This document shows positions 1 to 6,307 of a DNA stretch of 6,307 nt, piece after piece. The first letter of the stretch is position 1. The number at the start of each line of letters is the position of its first letter. A program made the translations under genes and the position numbers. The stretch covers positions 1 to 6,307 of the forward strand of contig JAITKC010000237.1 of the NCBI GenBank assembly GCA_031278665.1, in the 5' to 3' direction. The notes under the pieces are model-generated. The model was given only the letters and a program-made list of their open reading frames with translations. It ran no database searches and had not been told where the DNA came from. The DNA comes from Bifidobacteriaceae bacterium. GTDB taxonomy: Bacteria; Actinomycetota; Actinomycetes; Actinomycetales; WQXJ01.

Positions 1-1
1 C

Positions 2-766
2 GACGGCTCGTTGACGGCGGCCGTGCTGGAGCCCTATCTGGACGCCTCCGGGGCGCCCACCGCCAACCGCGGGTTGAGTTTTTTCGGGGCCGAAGAAGTC
101 GTCGAAATTGTCGACGCCATAACCCGGGCCGGATTCCAGACCCACTTCCACGCCCTCGGCGACCGGGCCGTGCGGGAGGCCTTGGACGCTGTCGAGGCGG
201 TCGCGCGGCGCCTCGGGGGGGACGCGATCGCCCGGCTGCGGCCGATCTTGTCCCACATTCAGTTAGTCGACCCGGCCGACATGGGGCGTTTCGCGGCGCT
301 TGGCGCGGTGGCGTCGGCGCAGCCGTATTGGGCGGTGATGGACGCCGTGCAGACCGATCTGACGCTGCCGTTCATCGGGCCTGGGCGGGGCGCCCTGCAG
401 TACCCGTTCGGCGACCTCTGGCGCGCCGGCGCCAGGCTGGCCGGCGGCAGCGACTGGCCGGTCTCCACGCCCGACCCGATCCAAGGCGTCCACACGGCGG
501 TCAACCGATCCCTCCCCGGCCCCGCCGGCGCGGCCGGGCGACTGGGTCCGGCGCAAGCCTTGACGTTGGCGCAGGCGTTGACCGCCTACACGCTGGGCAG
601 CGCCTTCGCGAACCACCGCGAAGACGAGTCGGGGGCCTTGGAAGTCGGCCTGGCGGGCGACTTGGCGGTGTTGGACCGCGACCCGTTCGCCGCCCCGCCC
701 GAGTCGATCGGCCAGGCCCGGGTGGCGATGACCCTGATCGACGGCCGGGTGGTCCACCAGCTTTGA
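2..766 (+). CDS. YtcJ-type amidohydrolase (amidohydrolase family 3), C-terminal part
   Basis: This is the last 254 residues of a metal-dependent hydrolase. The frame is open to the left edge and opens with DGSLTAAVLEPY, which matches the internal 'DGSL...' segment of YtcJ-like proteins, so the true start is upstream and TTG at 11 is not a start. The metal and catalytic residues expected in this half of the barrel are visible: THFHALGDRA (His48, His50 of the visible protein), LSHIQL (His85) and GGSDWP (Asp151). They are followed by the usual C-terminal sheet segment, GDLAVLDRDPF...LIDGRVV. The family includes N-substituted formamide deformylase-like and many uncharacterised cytoplasmic amidohydrolases, so the substrate cannot be read from this sequence. 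All visible active-site residues are intact, so the part seen looks functional. It converges on the neighbouring redox genes with a 27-bp gap and is probably unrelated to them. The family assignment is firm and the substrate is unknown. Confidence 0.93.
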   Translation, partial: DGSLTAAVLEPYLDASGAPTANRGLSFFGAEEVVEIVDAITRAGFQTHFHALGDRAVREALDAVEAVARRLGGDAIARLRPILSHIQLVDPADMGRFAALGAVASAQPYWAVMDAVQTDLTLPFIGPGRGALQYPFGDLWRAGARLAGGSDWPVSTPDPIQGVHTAVNRSLPGPAGAAGRLGPAQALTLAQALTAYTLGSAFANHREDESGALEVGLAGDLAVLDRDPFAAPPESIGQARVAMTLIDGRVVHQL

Positions 767-775
767 CGTCTCAAA

Positions 776-793
776 CCGGGCGCCCGGGCGGGC
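776..793. terminator. Possible weak bidirectional terminator between convergent genes
   Basis: The 27-bp gap between the two convergent stop codons contains the 12-bp perfect palindrome CCGGGCGCCCGG (776-787), overlapping a second one, GCCCGGGC (782-789). Read on the minus strand, the hairpin is followed by only three T residues, so it is at best a weak intrinsic terminator. On the plus strand there is no T tract. Position favours a terminator role. In a G+C-rich genome, however, such short palindromes also arise by chance. Confidence 0.3.
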
Positions 794-3616
794 TCAGGGC
801 AGGCCGATCTTCTGGCGGGCCTGGGCCTCCTGGGCTTTGAACAAGTTGAAGCGGGGCAAGAACTTGTCCCAGTCGATCAGGTGGGCGTCGATTTCCGGGC
901 CGTCGATACAAGCGTGTTTGCGGACCAGTTTGCCGTCCACCTGGAGCGGGACCATACAGGCGCCGCACATGCCGGTGGCGTCGACCATAATCGAGTTCAG
1001 CGACGCGACCGTCGGCGTGCCATAAAGTTCGGTCAAATTGGAGACGGCCCGCATCATCAAAGGCGGGCCGATCGCCACCACTTCGGCGATCCGCCGCCGC
1101 GCCACACCGGCCGCCTCAGTCTCGAGCATCGACGCCAGCGGCGTGGTCACAAAGCCCTTGACGCCGAACGAGCCGTCGTTGGTGGCGTAGACGACGTCCA
1201 AGAGCTCCCCGAACTCGGCCTGCAGGCGCCCGACCCGCTCGTCGGCCCCGTCCCAGAACATCAGGTCGGCCGAACGGAAACCGCTGATCAGAGTGACGTG
1301 GTTGCCAAGTCTGAGGTGTTCGCGCATTATCGGGTAGACCGGCGGCAGACCTAAACCGCCGGCGGTGAACACAACTGTCTGGTCGGGGCCGCAACGGCGC
1401 AGTTCGGACGGCCGCCCGAGGGGCCCGGCGACGCCGGCGAAACACTCGCCGACGCCCAGTTGGTTAATTCGGTGCGAAGAGGCGCCGACGTCCTGGACCA
1501 CCAATGTGACGGTTCCGGCCGCCCGGTCCCAGTCGGCCAAGGTCAGGGGGATCAGTTCGCCGCCGGGCCAGGGCAACACCCGCACGAACTGGCCGGCCTG
1601 GGCCGATGCCGCCACCGCCGGCGCCCGGACCTCGAACTCCTCGATACCGGGCGAGAGGTTGCGTTTGGCGACTATCACGTGGGCGGCTGCCGCCGCCTCG
1701 GTGTAGGCGAGGGCTTTGGCCACCAGGCCGGCGATGTCGTTCGGGGCTTCGGCCTCGATCAGGCCGAGGATTTCGCGCGCCGCCGACTGGCCGTCGCCGG
1801 CCGCCATAATCGCGGTCGAGCCGCCGCGGGCGGCGTCGCCGCCGGTGAAAACTCCGGCCAGGGTGGTCTCCTGAGTGGCTTCGCCGTTCAGGTTGATAGT
1901 GCCCCAGCGCGACACGCCGAGCCGCGGCTCGGAGTCCTTGATAATCGGGTTGGCGGCGTTGCCCAAGGCCATGATCACCAGGTCGACCGCCATTGTCTCG
2001 GTCCGCCCGGTCCGCACCGGCCGGCGGCGGCCGGATTCGTCCGGTTCGCCCAACTCCATGACGTCGACTAGCGCCGAGGCGACGAACCCGGTTTCCGGGT
2101 CGCCCAGGAACTCGGCCGGGGAGCGCAACACCGCCAGGTCGATCCGCTCCTCGAGGGCGTGTTCGAGTTCTTCGACCCGCGCCGGCATCTCGGACTGGGT
2201 GCGCCGGTAGACGATCGTCACATTGCCGCCCAGGCGTTTGGCGGTGCGGGCGGCGTCCATCGCCGTGTTGCCGCCGCCGACCACGATGACGTTCCGGCCG
2301 GCCACCGGCGGCAGCGGCGTCTCGGCCCCGTCGCGGTGCGCCTGCATCAGGTTCACCCTGGTCAAGAACTCATTGGCGGACATCACTCCGAGCAGGTGCT
2401 CGCCCGGCGCGCCGGTGAACTTGGGCAGGCCGGCGCCTGTGCCGACGAAGATCTTCCAGAAGCCGGCGGCCTGTAAGTCGGCCAGGGCGGCGGTCTTGCC
2501 GACCACGAAATTGGTCACGAAGCGCCCGCCCAACAACCGGATTTTGGCCACCACGTCGTCGATCAGCTGGTTCGGCAGACGGAACTCGGGGATGCCGTAG
2601 CGCAACACGCCGCCCAGTTCGTGGAAGGCCTCGAAGACTGTCACCGGGAAACCCTCGACCGCCAGCAGATAGGCGCTGATCAGGCCAGACGGGCCGGATC
2701 CGACCACGGCGACGGGCGGGCGCAGGCCCGCCCGCCAGGGGTCGGCCCGGCCGGCGAAGCGCCGCGCCGCCCCGTCCGGGGCGACCAGTTTGTCGCGTTC
2801 CGGCAAGAACCACTCCAATTGGCCAATCGACATCGGATGCTTGTGCAGGCAGACCCCCTGGCATTGGAGTTCCTGGGGGCAGACGCGGCCGGTCACATTC
2901 GGCAGCGGGTTGGCTTTCTCAAGCATCTCCAGGGCTTCGGAGAAGCGCCCGCAACCGATTAACTCGAACATCTCGGGGATGTGGATGCGGACCGGGCAGC
3001 CGCCCACCGGCGCCCGGCGCTCGGCCAGGAACTGACCCAGTTCGCAGGGCGCGTCGGCGCATTGTTTGTCGCGGATCGCCTCCAGCCAGACCAGCAGGTC
3101 TACGTCGCGGCGGCTGAATCCGAGGTCCATATAACCCAGGTAGCCCTTGTTGACCAGTTCGAAGTCGGTCGACCGGTCCTCGGCCGAGCGGATATAGGGC
3201 TCTATTCCGTTGCCGGCCGGCCAGTCGTTCGAAAGCCCCGCGAACATCGGGTAATCCTCGGACAGGTGCGCGTCGAGCGCCCGGACGAACATTCGCTTCT
3301 TGCCTACCGGCAGATTCCAAATGAACCGCATTATCAAAGTCGAGGTGTCGTCCTCGCGCTGGAGGATCGCCCAGAGCCGGCGGGTGAACTCCTCGGTCAA
3401 CTCCTCGCCCCGGAACTCCTGGGCCACGGCCATCGCCCCGTCGGCTATGAACAGGTCCCGGAAGACCCTCGGATTGGCGGCCAGGCGGCGCTCTAAGACT
3501 TTCAACTGGCCGTTGAAGGAAGCCGCCTCGGGGGTCGACGCGAGTTCGCGGACCCGCGCGGCCGAGGCGTCGAGCGCCGCTTTGGCCGCCGCCCACTGGC
3601 TGACGTTGGCGGTCAC
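794..3616 (-). CDS. Fused NfnB/NfnA-like (SudAB-like) FAD/Fe-S NAD(P)H:ferredoxin oxidoreductase
   Basis: This 940-residue protein joins two subunits that are usually separate. Residues 1-178 are not recognised. Residues 179-270 are a GltD/dihydropyrimidine dehydrogenase-type Fe-S domain (Cys186, 191, 207, 246, 252, 256; Glu268 in IGQLEWF). Residues 301-620 form the NADPH-dependent glutamate synthase small-subunit-like flavoprotein, with FAD motif VVGSGPSGL (306-311, Glu329), NADPH motif VVGGGNTAMDAA (447-456) with YRR at 470-472, and FTGGDAARGG near 590-599. From about 645 it is a PyrK/SudB-like reductase with IPLTLAD, GGLGLPPVYPI, and a [2Fe-2S] motif with Asp879, Cys884, Cys887 and Cys903. 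This B-then-A content matches Nfn, which couples NADH and NADPH to ferredoxin, and SudAB. The GTG start at 3616 is chosen because its GTGA overlaps the upstream stop, GGAG lies 8 nt before it, and homology-free sequence begins upstream of it. Electron bifurcation is possible but not shown. Simple ferredoxin:NADP+ reduction is the alternative. Confidence 0.9.
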   Translation of the reverse strand: MTANVSQWAAAKAALDASAARVRELASTPEAASFNGQLKVLERRLAANPRVFRDLFIADGAMAVAQEFRGEELTEEFTRRLWAILQREDDTSTLIMRFIWNLPVGKKRMFVRALDAHLSEDYPMFAGLSNDWPAGNGIEPYIRSAEDRSTDFELVNKGYLGYMDLGFSRRDVDLLVWLEAIRDKQCADAPCELGQFLAERRAPVGGCPVRIHIPEMFELIGCGRFSEALEMLEKANPLPNVTGRVCPQELQCQGVCLHKHPMSIGQLEWFLPERDKLVAPDGAARRFAGRADPWRAGLRPPVAVVGSGPSGLISAYLLAVEGFPVTVFEAFHELGGVLRYGIPEFRLPNQLIDDVVAKIRLLGGRFVTNFVVGKTAALADLQAAGFWKIFVGTGAGLPKFTGAPGEHLLGVMSANEFLTRVNLMQAHRDGAETPLPPVAGRNVIVVGGGNTAMDAARTAKRLGGNVTIVYRRTQSEMPARVEELEHALEERIDLAVLRSPAEFLGDPETGFVASALVDVMELGEPDESGRRRPVRTGRTETMAVDLVIMALGNAANPIIKDSEPRLGVSRWGTINLNGEATQETTLAGVFTGGDAARGGSTAIMAAGDGQSAAREILGLIEAEAPNDIAGLVAKALAYTEAAAAAHVIVAKRNLSPGIEEFEVRAPAVAASAQAGQFVRVLPWPGGELIPLTLADWDRAAGTVTLVVQDVGASSHRINQLGVGECFAGVAGPLGRPSELRRCGPDQTVVFTAGGLGLPPVYPIMREHLRLGNHVTLISGFRSADLMFWDGADERVGRLQAEFGELLDVVYATNDGSFGVKGFVTTPLASMLETEAAGVARRRIAEVVAIGPPLMMRAVSNLTELYGTPTVASLNSIMVDATGMCGACMVPLQVDGKLVRKHACIDGPEIDAHLIDWDKFLPRFNLFKAQEAQARQKIGLP

Positions 3617-6307
3617 CGGATGATCTCCGCGTCGCAGTTGGCCTTGACCCGTCCCATCCGTTTGGTCAGCTCCGGGGTGACGTCCAGGGAGTCGAGCGCG
3701 CCGTCGATCATCTGCGCCACCACCCGGGCCTCGCCGTCGACCACGATGGTCGTCTTCTCGAACAGTTGCGGCAACTCCTGGTAGCAGGTGCCGCAGTCGT
3801 TGCAGGTCGGCACGTCGGCCGGGTCCAGCCAGATCGGCCGGTCGCCGGCCGGGCCGCCGGCCCCGCCCGATGCCGCCGGGGCGCCGCCGGGGCCGCCCGC
3901 CGGTCCGCCGCCGCCCGCGAAGGCGGCGCCGAAGCCGAAGTCCAAACCGGCCGGCGTCGCTTGCGAGGAGCTGGCCAGTTCCGCCATAGCGGCGGCGATC
4001 TGGTCGAGCGACGACTCGCGCGACTCGACGGCCGCCTCGTAACGGGCTGTCAGGTCGGCGATTTCCTGGCGGTGGGCGGCGCTCAGCGCCGCGCCGGTCT
4101 GGCCGGCCAGGAACTGCAAGGTCTGCCAATAGTGCCGCCGGTCCTCGACCAGGGCGACCACGCCGGGACGGCAGGCCACCCGGATCAGGCGCCGCTTGCG
4201 GTCGGTCGCCCAGATAAACGGCGTCTTGCCGGACCGGTCGGCGGCGGCCAGTTCGACGTACTCGGCGATCGGCACGGCATCGTCCACCTCTTCGGGCGCC
4301 AAACGGCGGAACTGTTTGGCGAACCGGACCTCGCCGTAGGCGAACTCGGCCGGGGTGATCGGCGTCTGCAACAAGGCCAGCTGGCCGGCGTCGTCGAGGT
4401 GCTGGAGGGTCCGCGTGGTCCACAGCCCGCCCGGCTCCGGATTGCCGTCGAGCGAGAACCGCTCCGGCAAGCTGGCGCCGCGTCTGGGATCGTGGACGAA
4501 TAGCGGCGCCATGCGGGACTCGACGGCCAAACGAGAACGGGCGTTTGAGAGGTCTTCGGCGATCCCGTTCTCGGTGCTACAGGGCGTGTAGACCTCCATC
4601 AGCGCGGCGCCGTCGTGGTATTCGAGCATCGACAGGGCGGTCGCCAGGAAATGGGCGTGTAAGGCGGTCGAAACCGAACAGGCGAACACCCGCGGATGGA
4701 AAGACGCCAACAAACCGAGTTCTTTGCGCGCCTCGCGCTTGCCGTCGTGGACGCGGCCGAAGCGGGCCAGGTCGGCGTCCTGACCGGTGTACGAGGCGGT
4801 CGAGGACTGGCCGCCGGTGTTCGAATAGGAGCCGGTGTTCAGCACAATCGCCTTGATCGGCGTGCCGGCCGCGAGCACCCGCGACATCGCGCCGAAGCCG
4901 ATGTCGAAGGCCGTGCCGTCGCCGGAGACGGTCATCATGGCGGGCGCCAGGCCGAACTCCTCGGGCGTGAAGTCGCGCCAGGAGATAGTCGCCAGCCGCT
5001 TCGGGTCCTTGGCCGGGTCGAAGGCGTCCGCCAGTTCGGCGCGGGCCGCCCGCAACGCCTGGACCTCCGGCACGAGCCCTGAGATCAGGCCCTCCCAGAT
5101 GCCGGCCGCCAGCGGCTGGGCGTCCTGGAAGAGCGAGTTGACCCAGGGGTCGGTGTAGGGGGTGAACGGCATAGTCGAGGCGTAGACCGAGGAGCAGCCG
5201 GTCGAGTTGGCGACCACCGTGGTGGCCGGCCCGCGCCCGGTCGGCCCGCCCTCGTAGAGGTAAAGCCGCGCCTCAAGGGTCCGGATCAGGCCGGCTATGC
5301 GTTCGGCCCGGGCCTCGGCGTCGGCTTTCGCCTGGGCTCCGCCGGCCGCCGATGCCGCCTGCACGGCTTCGGCTTTGGCCGCCAGTTCGGCCAGTAGTTG
5401 TTCGAGTTCGGCCACATGGGTCTGGCGGCGGGCGTCGCCGACGGCGTGCGACAAAGTTGTCAACAGCCGCAGCGCCGTGACCTCGCCGCAGCCCCGGCAG
5501 GCGCCGTGGCCGCCGGTCATGGCGTAATAGGTGTCGTGGTCGAGGAGTAGGCGCTTGATGTCGCCGTCGGGTTCGGCGGCGCCCTGGGTGAAGCGTTTCG
5601 GCGTCCCCGGCAGGGTGGTCAGACGCTCGAAGCGGGTCTCCAAGGTGTCGGCCGTCGCCGCCGTCTGGTCGACCGCGACTAGCGCCGCCGGCCCGCAGAC
5701 GTCGACGCACTGCAGGCAGCCGGTGCACTTCCAGGGGTCGACCACGGCGCTGAACAGGCCGCCGCGACCCGGTTCGGAAGTTTCCACCGAGTCGAAGAAC
5801 GGCCGCGTGCGGGCCGTCGGGAACTCCGCCAACGCCGACGCGACCTGGTCCAAGACCCGCAGAACGGATTTCTCGCCGAGTTCGGCGGCGGCCCGGCGGG
5901 CGGCCTCGGGCAGGTCTTTGAGGGCCGGGTCGGCGCGGTAGGCCTGGCGGATCGAATCGGCCCAGGCGTAAACATGCGGGGCCAACGCCTCGGCCCGGCC
6001 GGGGGCCAGCCCGGCCGCCCGGACGCCGTCTTGGAGCAGGTCGACGATCTCGTGGACCTGGTTGGGGATGGCCGTGTCCGGGCAGGCGAGGGCGCACTCG
6101 AGACAGCCGGTGCAGACGTCGGGGTTGAAAATCGGGGCGTTGCGCCTGAACACGCCTTTGTCTTTGAGCGCCCCCGAGCCGATCGGCATGAACAGTCCGG
6201 CGCCGGGCAGCACCGGCGCCTCGGCGATCGAGCCCTCGCGGAAGGGCCGGGCGGCCAGGTCCTCGTAGTAGTCCGGGTCGAACAGGGCGCTGGAGCGGGA
6301 TTGGGAC
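3613..6307 (-). CDS. Large 2-oxoacid (pyruvate-type):ferredoxin oxidoreductase, C-terminal part with tethered ferredoxin domain
   Basis: The frame is open to the right edge. Its 897 visible residues are the C-terminal portion of a single-chain PFOR (NifJ/POR type), which oxidatively decarboxylates a 2-oxoacid with CoA and reduces ferredoxin in the cytoplasm. In order: a two-cluster ferredoxin domain (Cys65/68/71/75 and Cys194/197/200/204); proximal-cluster cysteines in GACRGCGE (270, 273), NSTGCSSVYAS (371) and VYTPCSTENG (576); and the TPP/Mg site GDGTAFDIGFG (462-472) with LNTGSYSNTGGQ (Thr491, Asn496). Asp-Thr-Asn spacing equals that recalled for Desulfovibrio africanus PFOR. Two helical insertions (76-193 and about 293-349) exceed classical PFORs. 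Beyond the usual core come a region of unknown role (about 645-780), a Gly/Ala/Pro linker (797-821) and a one-cluster ferredoxin domain (Cys835, 838, 841, 891). The GTG at 6213 is not taken as start because conserved-looking coding continues upstream. The substrate-selecting N-terminal half is missing, so pyruvate is only the default guess. Confidence 0.92.
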   Translation of the reverse strand, partial: SQSRSSALFDPDYYEDLAARPFREGSIAEAPVLPGAGLFMPIGSGALKDKGVFRRNAPIFNPDVCTGCLECALACPDTAIPNQVHEIVDLLQDGVRAAGLAPGRAEALAPHVYAWADSIRQAYRADPALKDLPEAARRAAAELGEKSVLRVLDQVASALAEFPTARTRPFFDSVETSEPGRGGLFSAVVDPWKCTGCLQCVDVCGPAALVAVDQTAATADTLETRFERLTTLPGTPKRFTQGAAEPDGDIKRLLLDHDTYYAMTGGHGACRGCGEVTALRLLTTLSHAVGDARRQTHVAELEQLLAELAAKAEAVQAASAAGGAQAKADAEARAERIAGLIRTLEARLYLYEGGPTGRGPATTVVANSTGCSSVYASTMPFTPYTDPWVNSLFQDAQPLAAGIWEGLISGLVPEVQALRAARAELADAFDPAKDPKRLATISWRDFTPEEFGLAPAMMTVSGDGTAFDIGFGAMSRVLAAGTPIKAIVLNTGSYSNTGGQSSTASYTGQDADLARFGRVHDGKREARKELGLLASFHPRVFACSVSTALHAHFLATALSMLEYHDGAALMEVYTPCSTENGIAEDLSNARSRLAVESRMAPLFVHDPRRGASLPERFSLDGNPEPGGLWTTRTLQHLDDAGQLALLQTPITPAEFAYGEVRFAKQFRRLAPEEVDDAVPIAEYVELAAADRSGKTPFIWATDRKRRLIRVACRPGVVALVEDRRHYWQTLQFLAGQTGAALSAAHRQEIADLTARYEAAVESRESSLDQIAAAMAELASSSQATPAGLDFGFGAAFAGGGGPAGGPGGAPAASGGAGGPAGDRPIWLDPADVPTCNDCGTCYQELPQLFEKTTIVVDGEARVVAQMIDGALDSLDVTPELTKRMGRVKANCDAEIIR
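3625..3628 (-). promoter_or_regulatory. Ribosome binding site deciding the GTG start of the Nfn-like gene
   Basis: On the minus strand GGAG sits inside the last codons of the upstream oxidoreductase gene, 8 nt before the GTG at 3616-3614. That GTG shares the four bases GTGA with the upstream TGA stop (3615-3613). The combination of a good Shine-Dalgarno core, correct spacing and stop-start overlap indicates translational coupling. It also rules out the much longer upstream extension of the same frame. Confidence 0.75.
3844..3918 (-). repeat. Low-complexity Gly/Ala/Pro linker inside the oxidoreductase gene
   Basis: Twenty-five codons (visible residues 797-821) encode only Gly, Ala, Pro and one Ser. 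They produce an extremely G+C-rich, GCC/CCG-dense stretch. It separates the oxidoreductase body from the C-terminal one-cluster ferredoxin domain, and such composition normally means a flexible tether. The DNA repeats are irregular, so length change by slippage is conceivable between relatives. This is a protein-level linker, not a separate element. Confidence 0.8.

Noticed and set aside
11..13. TTG as the start of the amidohydrolase
   Set aside because: The codons before it read DGS, part of a family motif, and the N-terminal half with the first metal-binding HxH would be missing.
1460..2071. Long plus-strand ORF opposite the flavoprotein gene; also those at 2981-3496 and 3766-4503
   Set aside because: They are antisense to strongly supported coding sequence, have Arg/Gly/Pro-biased composition typical of high-G+C shadow frames, and show no motifs.
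2999..3070. A frameshift at the altered first Fe-S site of the flavoprotein
   Set aside because: The frame is continuous and reads sensibly on both sides and through the insertion, so a single indel does not explain it. A compensated double error cannot be excluded.
3844..3918. Tandem DNA repeat or CRISPR-like array
   Set aside because: There is no regular unit or spacer structure. It is codon-level low complexity encoding a Gly/Ala/Pro linker.
3617..4423. A 269-codon upstream extension of the flavoprotein frame, giving a 1209-residue protein
   Set aside because: The added part is Arg/Pro/Gly-rich with no domain sense, lies wholly inside the oxidoreductase gene in another frame, and is contradicted by the GTGA overlap and GGAG at the GTG start.
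5273..6097. 274-codon minus-strand ORF overlapping the oxidoreductase in another frame
   Set aside because: It is a shadow frame with Arg/Pro/Gly-rich low-complexity sequence, while the competing frame contains intact Fe-S motifs.
6211..6213. GTG as the start of the oxidoreductase
   Set aside because: The same frame continues upstream without a stop to the window edge with protein-like sequence (FDPDYYEDLAARPFREG), and a PFOR needs an N-terminal half upstream.

Overview
The window is G+C-rich (roughly two thirds or more by eye), uses GTG/TTG starts, and is almost entirely coding, with long spurious ORFs in the other frames. This fits a high-G+C bacterium. I favour an Actinomycetota member with an anaerobic or facultative, ferredoxin-based metabolism. 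That taxonomic call is an inference from composition and gene content only.

Layout. Positions 2-766 (+) hold the C-terminal 254 residues of a YtcJ-type amidohydrolase (amidohydrolase family 3) whose start lies left of the window. A 27-bp convergent gap with a small G+C palindrome follows. The rest, 794-6307, is on the minus strand and carries two genes, read right to left. The first is the C-terminal ~900 residues of a large single-chain 2-oxoacid (pyruvate-type):ferredoxin oxidoreductase, 3613-6307, with its start beyond the right edge. The second is a complete 940-residue flavoprotein at 794-3616, in which an NfnB/SudA/GltD-like FAD-NADPH half is fused to an NfnA/SudB/PyrK-like FAD-[2Fe-2S]-NAD half. 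The two genes overlap by four bases (GTGA), so they are almost certainly co-transcribed and translationally coupled.

How they may work together. The oxidoreductase would decarboxylate a 2-oxoacid to an acyl-CoA and pass electrons through its proximal cluster and two-cluster ferredoxin domain. It also ends in a Gly/Ala/Pro-rich linker followed by its own one-cluster ferredoxin domain, which looks like a tethered electron carrier. The fused flavoprotein resembles NADH-dependent reduced ferredoxin:NADP+ oxidoreductase (Nfn) and would connect these electrons to the pyridine nucleotide pools. This connection is inferred from adjacency and homology.

The unusual points are the ~178-residue unrecognised N-terminal region of the flavoprotein, a remodelled first Fe-S site behind it (Asp where a Cys is expected, plus a ~12-residue insertion), long helical insertions in the oxidoreductase, and the tethered ferredoxin. 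No RNA genes, mobile elements or CRISPR arrays were seen.
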